Assembly: GCF_963675165.1 (NCBI RefSeq)
Contig: NC_087377.1
Coordinates: 11,766,632 to 11,830,631, forward strand
Length of the DNA stretch: 64,000 nucleotides
Reading direction: 5' to 3'
Origin: Halichondria panicea
Taxonomy: Eukaryota > Porifera > Demospongiae > Suberitida > Halichondriidae
This document shows, piece after piece, positions 46,136 to 57,520 of the stretch. Position numbers and translations under genes: made by a program. The notes under the pieces were generated by a model. That model did no database searches, was not told where the DNA came from, and saw only the letters and a list, made by a program, of their open reading frames with translations. Positions within the stretch are counted from its first letter, which is position 1; each line of letters begins with the position of its first letter.

Positions 46136-46795
46136 CTATGCCTCGGTGCGGTGCGTATGCGCAAGCAAGGTATACGATATAGTGTGTGTGTTTGTGTGTG
46201 CGTGTTTGTGTGCGTGGTGTGTGTGTCTTGTATGTAGACTGCTACAGCTGCTTAAGGATCAATGGAGTGCAAGTAAGACTTTCTATAAGCTTCTGGTAAC
46301 ATTTTCTTGGATTTTGATTCGTGGATTTAGTAATACCGTATAGCGCGAAATTTTCGAGGCACTTATATTTCGTGGATTGGCCTCTAAAAGCCATTTCGTT
46401 GCACAATGTTCGCGGAATGACTGCTTACCGGAAGCCACGCCTTTAGATCCTGCACGTTATAGCAGGTAAAGAACGATTTTCGTGGACTTAATTTTCGTGT
46501 GGATTGCTAACCCACGAAATCCACGAAAATTAAGCCCCTCGAAAATTTCGCGCTATACGGTACTTTGTTCTCGAGTTATGCCTGGTTTCATTACTGGGAA
46601 TGCCATTGAAGCCTTTTCAGAAGAATGCGTAGCAAAATTTGTCCATGGAGTGTTGCTACTCTACTTAGTAGTTACATGTAGCTCTGCTAAAATGCTCATC
46701 ATGATAATCATATCATGTGTGTACGTATCAGCAATATTAGCTAGTAGCTTTATATTGACACAGCATCAGCACCCGCGGTACTGTTGTAATTGTTG
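46136..46795. repeat. CTGCTACAGCTGC dispersed repeat, split by a MITE
   Basis: The forward copy runs from GGTATACGATATAGTGTGTG through TAGACTGCTACAGCTGC and GGATTTTGATTCGTGGATTT, is interrupted at 46334-46562, then resumes with CTTTGTTCTCGAGTTATGCC. Inverted copies elsewhere show the uninterrupted order. Confidence 0.75.
46334..46562. mobile_element. 229-bp MITE with perfect 26-bp inverted ends
   Basis: The left TACCGTATAGCGCGAAATTT TCGAGG is exactly inverted at the right end. TA at the outer edge of both ends may be the target duplication. It is inserted inside another repeat and has no coding region. Confidence 0.88.
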
Positions 46796-46854
46796 ACAAT
46801 GAACTACACAGTCATTATAGAAGAGGGAAACAGAAGTCTATCTGATGGCTTGGT

Positions 46855-47660
46855 GAACTAGAGCACTGAAGTGCTAACCCTCGGCTACTGACATGAATCT
46901 ATACAAACCTAAAGCGTGTTACACAATAAATGCAGATGTATGTATAAGCATAAAAGCTGGCTAGTAAGCAGCAAGTAACAAGAGCAATAAAATTAAAGGC
47001 ATGCTGAAACTTTTGAGAAATGCGTTTTAGTGGTGCATGAGACATGCACTGTGGACTAGAATCACATCAAAGTCAGCAAAGAAGCCTGGAGTCTTGTAGC
47101 TCCTGATATGCTCTGGAGCTAAAGAAGCAACAATTAAACTACAATTCTAGCTTTCTACTTTACCAGGAGCAGTGGAACAGGGTCCCTAAAGGATCACTTC
47201 AGCTGAAAATATCCACCTTGATTAAAGGCCACACGTATATTCATAATACATGTACACGTGCAAGTGTCTTTGTTAACATTCATAATCGATTAATGACATC
47301 TGTTAATCCGAAAATTTCATACATTTGGATATAGAGTCTGGTCCCGCTCAATTTCGATTAGCGAGGGTCTACTGTATTAATTTAAAAAACAGCCTGTGCG
47401 CCTCTCCATGCACTCTCTATAATTATGCTGTAAACGATATTATCTGCCACCTCTAAACCATTTCTCACGTTCGCAGCTTTCGCTGATCAAGCATGTACTG
47501 CAAATATTTTATACCCACAAAGTTAATATCGCATGCATGCTGCAGAGTAGCTGGTATTCTGCGAAAATTAAATCCGCCAAAACCTTTCTAATGGTCATTC
47601 CGCGAAAGTTTATAACCTTAAAATATACGGTAAACTAATGTCTAACATGTAACGACACAA
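46855..47660. repeat. duplicated intergenic block similar to 1-470
   Basis: GAGCACTGAAGTGCTAACCCTCGGCT starts a stretch collinear with the left edge of the window, ending near 47240. It is followed by a TIR end (47361) and a diverged ACCGTATAGCG-family element at 47480-47640. No gene is seen. Confidence 0.6.
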
Positions 47661-47739
47661 TATATGATTTGACATGGGTACATGCAGTCGTCCTAGGCTT
47701 TAAGTTGTTGGCCTAAATCATGTAGTTATTATTCAATGA

Positions 47740-48425
47740 CTCACGTTGGATTTGTTGTTCTATTCTCCCTCTGAAGATCATTCTTCCCAGCAGCTGACAG
47801 AGTGAAGTGAGACAGTCCACACCAGCAGACTGCATCAAGGACTGCTCTGTGGGTGCATGTGTGTGCATGTGTGTGGGTGTGGGGGTACATATAGCTGGAG
47901 TACATTTCAATGTTGAAATTGCAACAAATTACACAAACAGAAATAGTAAACTAGTATGATATCGTAAATAATGGCTTCTACAGTCCTAATAACTCACCAG
48001 TCCATAGGAGTCCAGGAACAGCTCGAGGTGTCTCTTAACACTCTCACACCCAGTAACTTGGCAAACACTGGCAACTATGGACAGAGAGAAGGAGAGAGAG
48101 AGGGAGAGAGCAACATTGAACACATGCACTCAAGATAGCGTAGTCACAGTACAACACAAACACAAAAAATAAAATGTTGTGTGGAATCCACTTTGAAGGT
48201 TAAATTTTTTTACAGTGTCAGCTTTTAAGTACCCTGTTTCAGCGAAGCACTACTGTCTAAGAAATGTCAACCCATACACTATCACTAAAGCAAGTGGAGA
48301 GTTACTTTCATATCTTACTGCATGTTTACTCATCTCACTAGTTAATTTGAGCAGTGTCCCCAGGAGGTTGATGTGTTAGGGTATAGTGTCTGTGTTGTAT
48401 TGTCTCAGCACAGAGCAGTGTCTAA
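47740..48425 (-). pseudogene. HEAT-repeat-like gene relic, block 5
   Basis: Minus-strand pieces in order are 48345-48425 (partial LLETL exon), 48000-48090 (VCQVTGCESVKRHLELFLDS, with a donor GTGAGT) and 47745-47850 (SAGVDCLTSLCQLLGR). The 48000 exon is the best preserved of its type and has a good acceptor. An A-rich intron separates them. Exon order equals block 3. Confidence 0.55.
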
Positions 48426-48871
48426 CTATTATATAGACATGAAATCATTCAACCAATATGCACATTTTGTACTATAATTATGTAGGGTGGGTAGATTATA
48501 ATAATAGGTGCCTTACATGTGTAATAAATATATTGGTGTCGTACTAAGAAAGAGGATGAACAATATAAGAAGGCTAGGCTTGACAGACTATTTTATTTTA
48601 TTTTAAGAGGAATATTTGGGTTCTATAATAACAGGTCTATAAGATGCATAATTTAAGTGTGTACACTGTATGGTGATGATAGTGTGTGTACACAACGAGC
48701 TGTTTAAACAAACTAGACACTTTCCTGGACTGCTTTAACTGCTATTGAGACAGAGGTTGAAAAATAAACTTGGAAGTGTATAAAAGAAGCTATAATTATG
48801 AATAAATTATCATAAAGGAAGTAAACAATTAATCACATTGAAACCTTCTCACTGTCAAGAAATAATTCGAG

Positions 48872-50940
48872 ATGACACTAATAGAGATAATAAAGCTCAT
48901 TAGAGTTCTTCTGATTTGCTTTCTGGCTGACTTCAGCACTGGTAAGACTGACTATTCAATTATAGATTTCCTTACATTGACACTGCATGTTTCATAATTT
49001 AAAAGCACAATATTCAGTGAGTGCATGTGGAGAGACCATGTCCAATGGAAACAGTCACTTTCACCTGCACCGCTGCTGGAGATTCCTTGAGATGGGAGCC
49101 ATCAGATGTTACTGTCATCACTATCATCTCTTCTCCCTCTGGTCTCAATGTACCCAATGTTGTATCAGGTTACACCGTAACACTGATTGCATTCAATGAC
49201 ACTACATTAACATCTACTCTGTCAAGAACAGCAGAGAATGGGATCACTGTGTCCTGTGTGGACCCACTGCCTATTTTAACCACTATAGGATCTTCAAGGA
49301 TCCGATTGGTTGGTGAGTTGCAGTTATAGCTATAGTGTATCGTCCATTGTCTGACTAAGTTACATATAGATCTACCAGGACCACCTTCCACCATCAGACA
49401 TTCCATTCTGAGCAGCTCATCCAATGAAGCTAGTGTATCTGTACAGTGGGACCCTCCTACTGAGACTGGTGGTAGAGATGACCTCACCTACACAGTGACC
49501 ATCTCACCTCCGGCCAAGCTCTCTGCTACTGTCCTCACATCCACCTCTGTTGCTGTGACTGCTCAATACAATGTGGACTACACTATCAGTGCTGTGGCTA
49601 CCAACTGTGCTGGGAACAGTACAACAGCTGGGTACAACTTTAGGATCGGTGAGTCAACATCGTCTTTAAACAGTACACTACACTGACTCCCTCTAGTGCA
49701 GGCAACTGTCCTTGTGTTGACCAACCCATGAATGGAGCGTTTGGACCAACCACCAGTAGTTTACCAGGATCCATAGTAACTATCCAGTGTGACGCTGGGT
49801 ATTTGTCTGCTGTTACGATGGTGACATGTGAAAGTACACTGATGTGGAGTCCAGACCCTGACGCTATTGAGTGTACAACACTAACCACACCTACTCCCAT
49901 AATTTGTGAGTTTAAGCTCTTGGCTATATATTTACCCCGTGTGTGTATGCGCAGCGAGCAGCAGGGGTGGAGGAGTGATTGGTGTGTGTGTGTCGGTTTG
50001 TGTGTGTGTGTGGACACAAAATGAGCTGTTTGAGCGAACTAGACACTTTCATAGGCTGCTTTAACTGCTCTACTTAAATATAGTTGAAACTTGTAGGCGA
50101 TCTTCGAAGGTGAAAAACTAATACGAAATATAAATGCCTCGAAAAATTCGCGCTATATGGTATATGATTGTGAATCTATAAAGCAACGATTAGATTGATT
50201 AGTTTTTCACCTTCGAAGATCGCCTACAAGTTTCAACTATATTTATTAAGTTATACGCTATACGGTATTCCCCTAATGATAAAGATGTTACGGTAAAAAG
50301 TTATTGTATCCATTTTGCTGCTGTGTGATGAAGCTCAACGCACAGGGTGAATGCTCTACTGAGCATCTTGTTATGGAAATAATACTTCCAACAGTATGTT
50401 AATTACACAGCTCCTCCAATGGACTGCACGGCTCCACTATCCCCACCAAGGAATGGCACCATCAGTGATCATTCAGTACCAGCTATTCCCGGTACACAAG
50501 TGACCTTTCAGTGTGATGATGGACTGTTCCCCGAGGGGATAATGACTGCCACCTGTCTAGCTACAGGAGAGTGGGACAAGAATCCAGGGGGAATTGTCTG
50601 CAGAGGCAAGTTTATTCATTACTTAAAGTAATCATGCTTCTATATTGAACCACCTACAGCTGTTTCTTACAATAGCAAATTATCTGATGGGAGTCGATTT
50701 GATGCAGCTGTCTCCATCAGTGTGGTTGTCACGGCAGTTCTATTCACAGTCATTGGCTTGTTGACGGGACTCTTGATAATGTATTTGTTCATGCATAAGA
50801 AGAATGTATACTCCCCGGAAACTGAAAAACAAGCTAATGTAGGACCCACTGTACCAGCTAGTCCTGTTTATGAGGAGGTGTCACCCAAAGAGGAGATTGA
50901 ACTGAACACTAACCAGACGTATGGACCAGTAGGACTGTGA
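48872..50940 (+). CDS. type 1 receptor with shifted acceptor and enlarged intron
   Basis: Six exons give 439 aa if the acceptor at 49020-49021 is used: 48872-48941, 49022-49312, 49370-49648, 49702-49905, 50411-50605, 50660-50940. At the normal acceptor (CAG at 49015-49017) four extra bases would shift the Ig frame, but an AG four bases later restores it, giving VHVERPCP instead of VSVERPCP. Ig, FN3, CCP1 (with two compensating indels making NCPCVDQPMNG, an extra cysteine), CCP2, TM and tail (VYEEVSPKEE, QTYGPVGL) then read through. The final intron has a GC donor (GCAAGT at 50606). The fourth intron is about 500 bp because it contains a copy of the family's 5' flank. It is probably functional, but this rests on the shifted acceptor. 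Confidence 0.72.
49945..50375. repeat. copy of receptor 5' flank inside an intron, with inverted repeat
   Basis: The segment repeats the order of 35240-35570: (GT)n, ACAAAATGAGCTGTTT, GTAGGCGATCTTCGAAGG, GTTATTGTATCC, AATGCTCTACTGAGCATCTTG. Inside, AACTTGTAGGCGATCTTCGA at 50087 is inverted at 50207-50226, forming arms of about 37 bp around a degenerate ACCGTATAGCG-type core. Confidence 0.75.
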
Positions 50941-51089
50941 AACTTCTGGTACTTTCATCAACAGTTAATGTACATGTATACATGTAAACAATAATATAGC
51001 ACGTACTGCATCTATTCATTATCAACAACTTAGAACAATGTAAACAGAGTTGTTGGCGTAAGTCATGTAGCTACGTATATAGTCAAAGA

Positions 51090-53490
51090 CTCACATTGCA
51101 TCGTGTTGTTCTATTCTCCCTCTGAGGATAATTCTCCCAAGCAGATGACATATAGTGAAGTGAGACAGTCCACTTCGATCAGCAGACTGCACCAGGCATT
51201 GTCACTGCTTGAGGGTGGAGTACAGTAATGAGGGGGAGGAGGGAGGACACACCCACTCACACCACTCATTTCTCCAAGCAGGAAAATGAAACTGGAGGGG
51301 GAGTACAAGATTAGATTAGGTTAAAGCTGCTATTACATATAATTATTATACTCTGCAGTGCCTCTATTTACATCACAACACACAACACATTCACAAGCTC
51401 ACTTGAGGATTCTCTTGTGACACATTTATATCCACCACAACATCTACAAAAACGCGCACCCTTATCACAAACACCTTGCAATTTGTACATGTACATAATT
51501 AAGCTAGCATACCTTTATCCCATACCCCACTACACCATAAAGCTCCACACATCGTCATGGAAACACTACACTCACCAGTCGTCTCTCGTACGGTTTCAGA
51601 CAATCCTTGTTCACCTGTGTGTGTGTGTGTGGGTGGGTGGGTGGGGTTGAATTGTTGAGCTGTAATGTGTAAACATAATTACGTGTGCTACTGAACACAT
51701 GATATCGGACTTTAGGGGATATACATGTAGGTTATTATCACATGACCACCCACTCACCTTAGTGCCCAGCTCTGCAGTACAGATGCAGGCTGTCTCTCTC
51801 ACTGCATGGTTGACCACCTGGCTCTGGGAGATGTAGAAGTTCACATGCACACACATCAACATCACAACAAGATTGAGACTGCTTCAATAACATACTACGA
51901 TACATAGCATTGTTCTACTTAATAATTATATTGAAAATTGTGAGCTAACCTACTACTAATTAAACGATTGCACTGTCAGAATCGATTCAAATACAGCTAT
52001 TTGACTCGCCAAAAAGTGTCGTTTTAACTAAACACACCGTCCATGGAAACAATCTACCATATAGCCGGTCACATGCACATTCGTAGTTGAGCAATATTTA
52101 GTCAGTTCGTGGGATGCATTTTCGTGGCTCTGAGATATGTAAGCCTACCTGCACAGATACATCACCTTAACAAACAAGATACCGTATATGCTCGATCAGA
52201 GGCCGCTCTTGTATAAAGGCCGCTCTCAAATAGTAGCCTCAGTGAACTTTGACTCTAGCATTTCTGCACGTGGTAGCCAAACAAATTATTAATACTAGCA
52301 GCTAGCTATTACATGTAGGTAGCTACTAGGTACAGGTAGCAGCTTGTTAGTGCTTCACAAAGACTTTCTCATGGCAGGATTCAAGTTTATGCAGCTGAAA
52401 AGAACTTTTGATGACAAACTAAGGTTGTTGAATTAATAAACGCTGCTCTTAAACAGTGGCCTCTCTCAAATTGTAGCCTCCTCTTCCAGCAAAATGAAAC
52501 ATTTAGTAGCCACAGCTCCTGATCAAGCATATAATTATGGTACCTTAATTTAGCTATTGCAATAATGATAGAGATCTCAACTAACAAATTTGTGCTGCTG
52601 GATTTGGCTAGCTCGTCCACATTTGTGTTCCAATCACCCACTCACCACTTTGTGGATGTACTGCTTGACCAGCTGCACTCCCCTGGTCTGTGTGACCACC
52701 CTCCAGGTATCCTGAGAGTAGAGCCTCACATCCTCAGCCACATAGTACCTGAGGGGGAGGGAGAGATACATAGTGAAATACAGTGGAAAAATAAACAAGG
52801 AACCTTCAAAGAAAAGGGATCGACACTGGTAATAACAAGGACATGCAGTGCTTCCATCCCTACTTAAACTATATATAACCTCCGAACAAAAGGAAAACTT
52901 CTCTATCAAAGTGCCGTAAATATCAATAAACATGATATAGACAATACTTAAAATAATGGTAAGCATCATTCAACCAATATGTACTAGGGTGGGTAGAATT
53001 GGTAAGGGTTTCAGAATGGATAAGCAACAATCACTCTGCATGAGCCCAAACAGACGGTAAAGACCCAATATACAATAAATATTAAGGGAGACAACAATTA
53101 ATGGTTGTAGCTCTGATAACTGTGGTGCGTATGTGTGTGTGGGGGGGGGGTTAGTACTAACTCAGTCAATAGATGCAAACGGAATAGCAACTTAAATGAA
53201 ACCAAGGATGATTTATGCATGCAGGTAAATTTTTCTGGACATCTACGTATACTCTACTGTGGTTGCTTATGTAGACGTACGTATATGTATGTTAGAATGA
53301 ATAGCAGTCCCACTTTATACTCATTACCACACGTATTACCACTAGATCTACCACATGCCAATATCTAATGCATATAGCCACACAGATAATCAGGAGTTCC
53401 TTTGCCAGTTGCTCCTCTCCGATCTTACTGTGGTCTGCCAACTCCCTCCAGGTTGGTCTTCCAGAGCAACTCTTTGTCATCCATTAGCCA
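51090..53490 (-). pseudogene. HEAT-repeat-like gene relic, block 6 (most exons)
   Basis: Minus-strand exon-like pieces, high to low, are 53390-53490 (ELADHSKIGEEQLAKELL), 52640-52750 (YYVAEDVRLYSQDTWRVVTQ), 51755-51850 (SQSQVVNHAVRETACICTAE), 51575-51620 (VNKDCLKPYERRL), 51230-51300 (partial) and 51095-51210 (CLTSLCQLLGR type). Several end in GTGAGT-like donors (for example 51745 and 51570). This is the richest block and defines exon order. The helical LxxLxxA pattern suggests HEAT repeats. The gene is unrecognised; it may be live in part, but no continuous reading could be assembled. Confidence 0.5.
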
Positions 53491-53937
53491 ATCATTTCAG
53501 CCAAGCAGCTGAGAAAAAACAAAGGGTAAAGATCCACTATACAAATGAGACAAGTGTACTACGGTACGGTAGCTCTGATAAAGGGTCATACAATGGCCAT
53601 TATTTGATGCTCTGATATTATCTATCTAATTCAAGATGCTGTATTTCTGAGCACAATTACACAGCATGCTTCGAAAACCATGAGAAAAAGATACCAAAAA
53701 AATATAAATTTTAATAATTGGCATGTTGTAAGGCCGGCCACCGGAGTACTTGTTTGGTTGTGTATCATTCATGTCTACAAAAACAGGAAGTGTAATTAAA
53801 AGAAGCTATGATAATATTATCATAGATAATAGAGGCTCTATTATCTATGATAATATAAAGGAAGTGAACAAAGAGAAGTTGTCTAGTCAGCAATCACATT
53901 GAAATGCAACCTTCTAACTGTCAAGAAATAATTCAAG

Positions 53938-55342
53938 ATGACACTAATAGAGATAATAAAGCTCATTAGAGTTCTTCTGATTTGCTTTCTGGCTGGCTTC
54001 AGCACTGGTAAGACTGACTATTCAATTATATATTTCCTTACATTGCTGCATTTTTCTCAAAGCCCAATATTCAGTAAGTGTGGAGAGACCATGTCCAATG
54101 GAAACAGTCACTTTCACCTGCACTGTTCCTGGAGATTCCTTGAGATGGGAACCGTCAAATTCTCGCACGATCGCTGTCCGCTCCACCTCTGGTCTCAATG
54201 TAGCCAATGTTGTATCAGGTTACACCGTGACACTGATTGCATTCAATGACACTACTTTAACGTCCACTCTGTCAAGAATAGCAGAGAATGGGATCACTGT
54301 GTCCTGTGTTGGGGTTGTGCCTACTCTAATCACTATAGGATCTTCAATGATCCGATTGGCTGGTGAGGAGCTGCAATAAGTTCCTCGTCTGTTATATCAA
54401 AATAAGTTACATAGATCCACCAGGACCACCGTCCACCATAAGACACTCCACTCTGAGCAGCTCAGCTGGTGAAGTTAGTGTATCTGTACAGTGGAACCCT
54501 CCTACTGAGACTGGTGGTAGAGATGACCTCACCTACACGGTGACCATCTCACCTCCGGCCCAGCTCTCTGCTACTGTCCTCACATCCACCTCTGTCACTG
54601 TGACTGCTCAATACAATGTGGACTACACTGTCAGCGTTGTGGCTACCAACTGTGCTGGGAGCAGTACAACAGCTGAGTACAACTTTACGATTGGTGAGTA
54701 TTATTGTTTAGGACACACAGTTTCAACTGATCTTCTCAGGAAACTGTCCTATGTTGACCAACCCCATGAACGGAGCCTTTGTACCAGTCTCCAGCAGATT
54801 ACCAGGATCCACGGTAACCATCCAGTGTGATGTTGGGTATGTGTCTGCTGTTACAATGGTGACATGTGAGAGTACACTGATGTGGAGTCCAGACCCTGAG
54901 GCTATTGAGTGTATATCACTAGCCACACCTACTCCCACAACTTGTGAGTTCAGCTCTTGGCTGCATATAGTTATGGATATTATTATTCTATTACACAGCC
55001 CCTCCAATAAACTGCATGGCTCCACTATCCCCACCACTTGAACCACCTACAGTTGCTCCTTGTAATTGTAATTGCGCCAGCCTATCTGATGGGAGTCAAT
55101 TTGATGCAGCTGTCTCCACCAGTGTGGTTGTCACGGCAATTCTATTCACGATAATAGGATTATTTGTGGGACTCTTGATAATGTATTTGTTCATGCATAA
55201 GAAGAATGTGTACTCCCCGTCAGCTAAAGAGCAAGCTAACGTAGGACCCACTGCACCAGCTGGTCCTGTTTATGAAGAGGTATCACCCAAAGAGGAGATT
55301 GAACTGAACACTAACCAGGCGTATGGACCAGTAGGACTGTGA
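53938..55342 (+). CDS. type 1 receptor lacking CCP2 through an in-frame exon fusion
   Basis: Five exons give 394 aa: 53938-54007, 54075-54362, 54415-54693, 54740-54943, 54999-55342. Leader, Ig (VTFTC...ITVSC), FN3 and CCP1 are normal. The last exon starts as a CCP2 exon (SPPINCMAPLSPP) but jumps directly into LEPPTVAPCNCNCASLSDG, which is the former intron end plus the membrane exon. A deletion has removed most of CCP2, the GC donor and most of the intron, leaving an open frame. The TM, HKKNVYSPS and tail (VYEEVSPKEE, QAYGPVGL) are intact. TATAAAG is at 53854 and ATTAAA at 55451. It would encode a one-CCP receptor. Confidence 0.82.
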
Positions 55343-55492
55343 AACTTATGGTAATTTCCATCTTCAGTCAATGTACATGTACAATTAATATAGCACTGCA
55401 TCCGTTCATTATCAACAATTTTAAGAACAACATAAACAATAACGTTGTTCATTAAAAAGCCACTACACATGTTTTGTATGAAGTTATATAAC

Positions 55493-56590
55493 TAGAGCAC
55501 TAAAGTGCAAACCCTCGGCTGGTGACATGATTTATAAAGAAACCAAATAAAAAGTATGCAGTGCATGTAGTGATGTACATAAAGTAAAAGCTGTGAACGC
55601 TATGTCAAACCACCTTCAAAGACAATTTCAACTAAAACAGCCAATATGTAGTCTATATAATTTATTATAGCTAACGTCTAATATGCATACACGTACAAAG
55701 GAATCCTGAATGACACTATATATGATTTGAAAGTTGTCTTATAGGCTTTGAGTTATTGGCTTAAGTCATAATAATTGGTTATACAAGCCTAAGTCATGTA
55801 GCTACGTATATAGATATTATTTAATTACTCACATTGGATCGTGTTGTTTTATTCTTCCTCTGAGGATCATTCTCCCCAGCAGCTGACAGAGTGAGGTGAG
55901 ACAGTCTACTCCAGTATATTTTTCAAATTTCAAAGCACAACATAGACCCTATATCATGTCATCGCACAAGTAACATCAATTGCACCAGGCATTGTCACTG
56001 CTCTGTGAGGGTGGAGAGGGAGTACTCGTAATAAGTGGAGTTTGCAGATCTCATTATCTATTGAATGTAGGCAGAAACATTGAACACACTCAAAGAAGTA
56101 GATACGTGTATAGCCACAGTACAATTTACAAATAAATTGTTATGTGGAACCTACTTTAAAAGCTAGTATCGAATGTTTCTTACAGTGTCAGCTTTTGAGG
56201 AAACTTAGCTGTCTAAGAAATTTCAAACGCTATCGATAGTACAACATACATCACTAAAGTAACTTTATAGACTTAGAGAGCATAATTATAGGGTCGCCAT
56301 CAGAGGACGTTCGACATGCGTGCACGAATAATTACAAGTGCTACGGTATTTTTGGCCTGGACGTTATCAAGCAAGGACATTAATGCACTGAACTTATAAT
56401 AGTGATTTGTGCATGCATGTCGATGACACAATGAGTATCCATTTATCACCCATCTCACCAGTTTGAGCAGTGTCTCCAGGAGGTTGATGTGTTGAGGGTA
56501 GAGTCTGTGTTGTAGTGTCTCAGCACAGAGGGGGAGGAGGGAGGACACTCGGTAACTACACCCACTCACACCACTCAGCTCTCTATAAGA
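55493..56590 (-). pseudogene. HEAT-repeat-like relic, block 7, with duplicated flank
   Basis: The minus-strand exon at 56455-56585 (RELSGVSGC, LLPLCAETLQH, INLLETLLKLV) is open and well preserved. The 55830-55930 piece (CLTSLCQLLGR type) is interrupted, its remainder being displaced to about 55980-56005. The start of the block, 55493-55580, repeats 31-120. A small element with GACATGCGTGCACGAAT and ATTTGTGCATGCATGTC ends at 56311-56425 is inserted between the two exons. Confidence 0.5.
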
Positions 56591-57520
56591 GCGAAGCAAG
56601 GCTCTAATCAGATTCATTTTAGTGGTGGTAGCTGGCTAGTGGACACATTCATTAGAACTATATAGTGGCTTAATTTGGTTGCTGCAGACAGTACGGTTAA
56701 TTGACTTCAAAGTTGGACTAGTTACAATCTGCAAGGACAATTAACCTCTCTACCATGGTGAAAAACCTACTGTAAAGAATACACATAAAATGAAGTACAA
56801 ATGGTATATACATCAGTCAACAAACACAATCTGTACTAGGGTGGGTGGATTTAGTAAAGATTGCAGAATGGATAAGCAACAATCACACTGAGCTCAAACT
56901 GACAGTAAAGACCCACTCTACAAGAATTAAGGGTCGTAGCTTTGATGGAGGCCCTACTACCATTAGTTGATGAACATGATTATTACTGGTTGGCTGGTAG
57001 CAAGTGTCACTGTGGGTTTAGGTGTGGTTGTCTCTCCTCTGATCTGTGGACATACACAACTGGAAGGGATTCAGAGAATAAAATGTTTCATGCTTGATAA
57101 AGGGAACTTCCATGCAGGTCTTTTGTATATCGAAGAAGTATGTACCAAAGTACATGTATGTTAGAATGAATGGATTGTACACCGTCTCACTTTTAGTTTA
57201 TACTCATTACCACTAATTAACATGCCAATCACTTCTAACATAGGTAAAAGAAAGGGATTGGAAATGGAAGCGGTACAATCCATGTTTCCCCGTGGTTTAA
57301 CCGAGGCTGTTATTCTACATGCAGTGGCGGTAGCCAGGATTTTGAATTTTGGATTGGGAAGGGCAGGGCTCAAATTATTGAAGCATAGACGCTGAAGTTT
57401 ATTCACAAGGTCATCACTTTTCCTCAGCAGTAAGCATGTGCATCAGATGGCCCAGCTACAGGTGAGTCCAATACAGCATCTAAAATATATACTAGATCTC
57501 CATACCGTTAACTTCAACAG
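56591..57520. other. no gene; HEAT-block flanking sequence
   Basis: The stretch 56815-57010 resembles 5200-5340 and 52970-53060 (CAATCTGTACTAGGGTGGGT, AGACCCACT). No signal-peptide exon for the receptor at 57521 was found here, which suggests a 5' truncation. Confidence 0.45.

Noticed and set aside
56967-57164. Frame with hydrophobic start as a possible leader exon for the 57521 receptor
   Set aside because: There is no phase-1 donor at the right place, and the sequence matches HEAT-block flank (compare 2395-2420) rather than any family leader.
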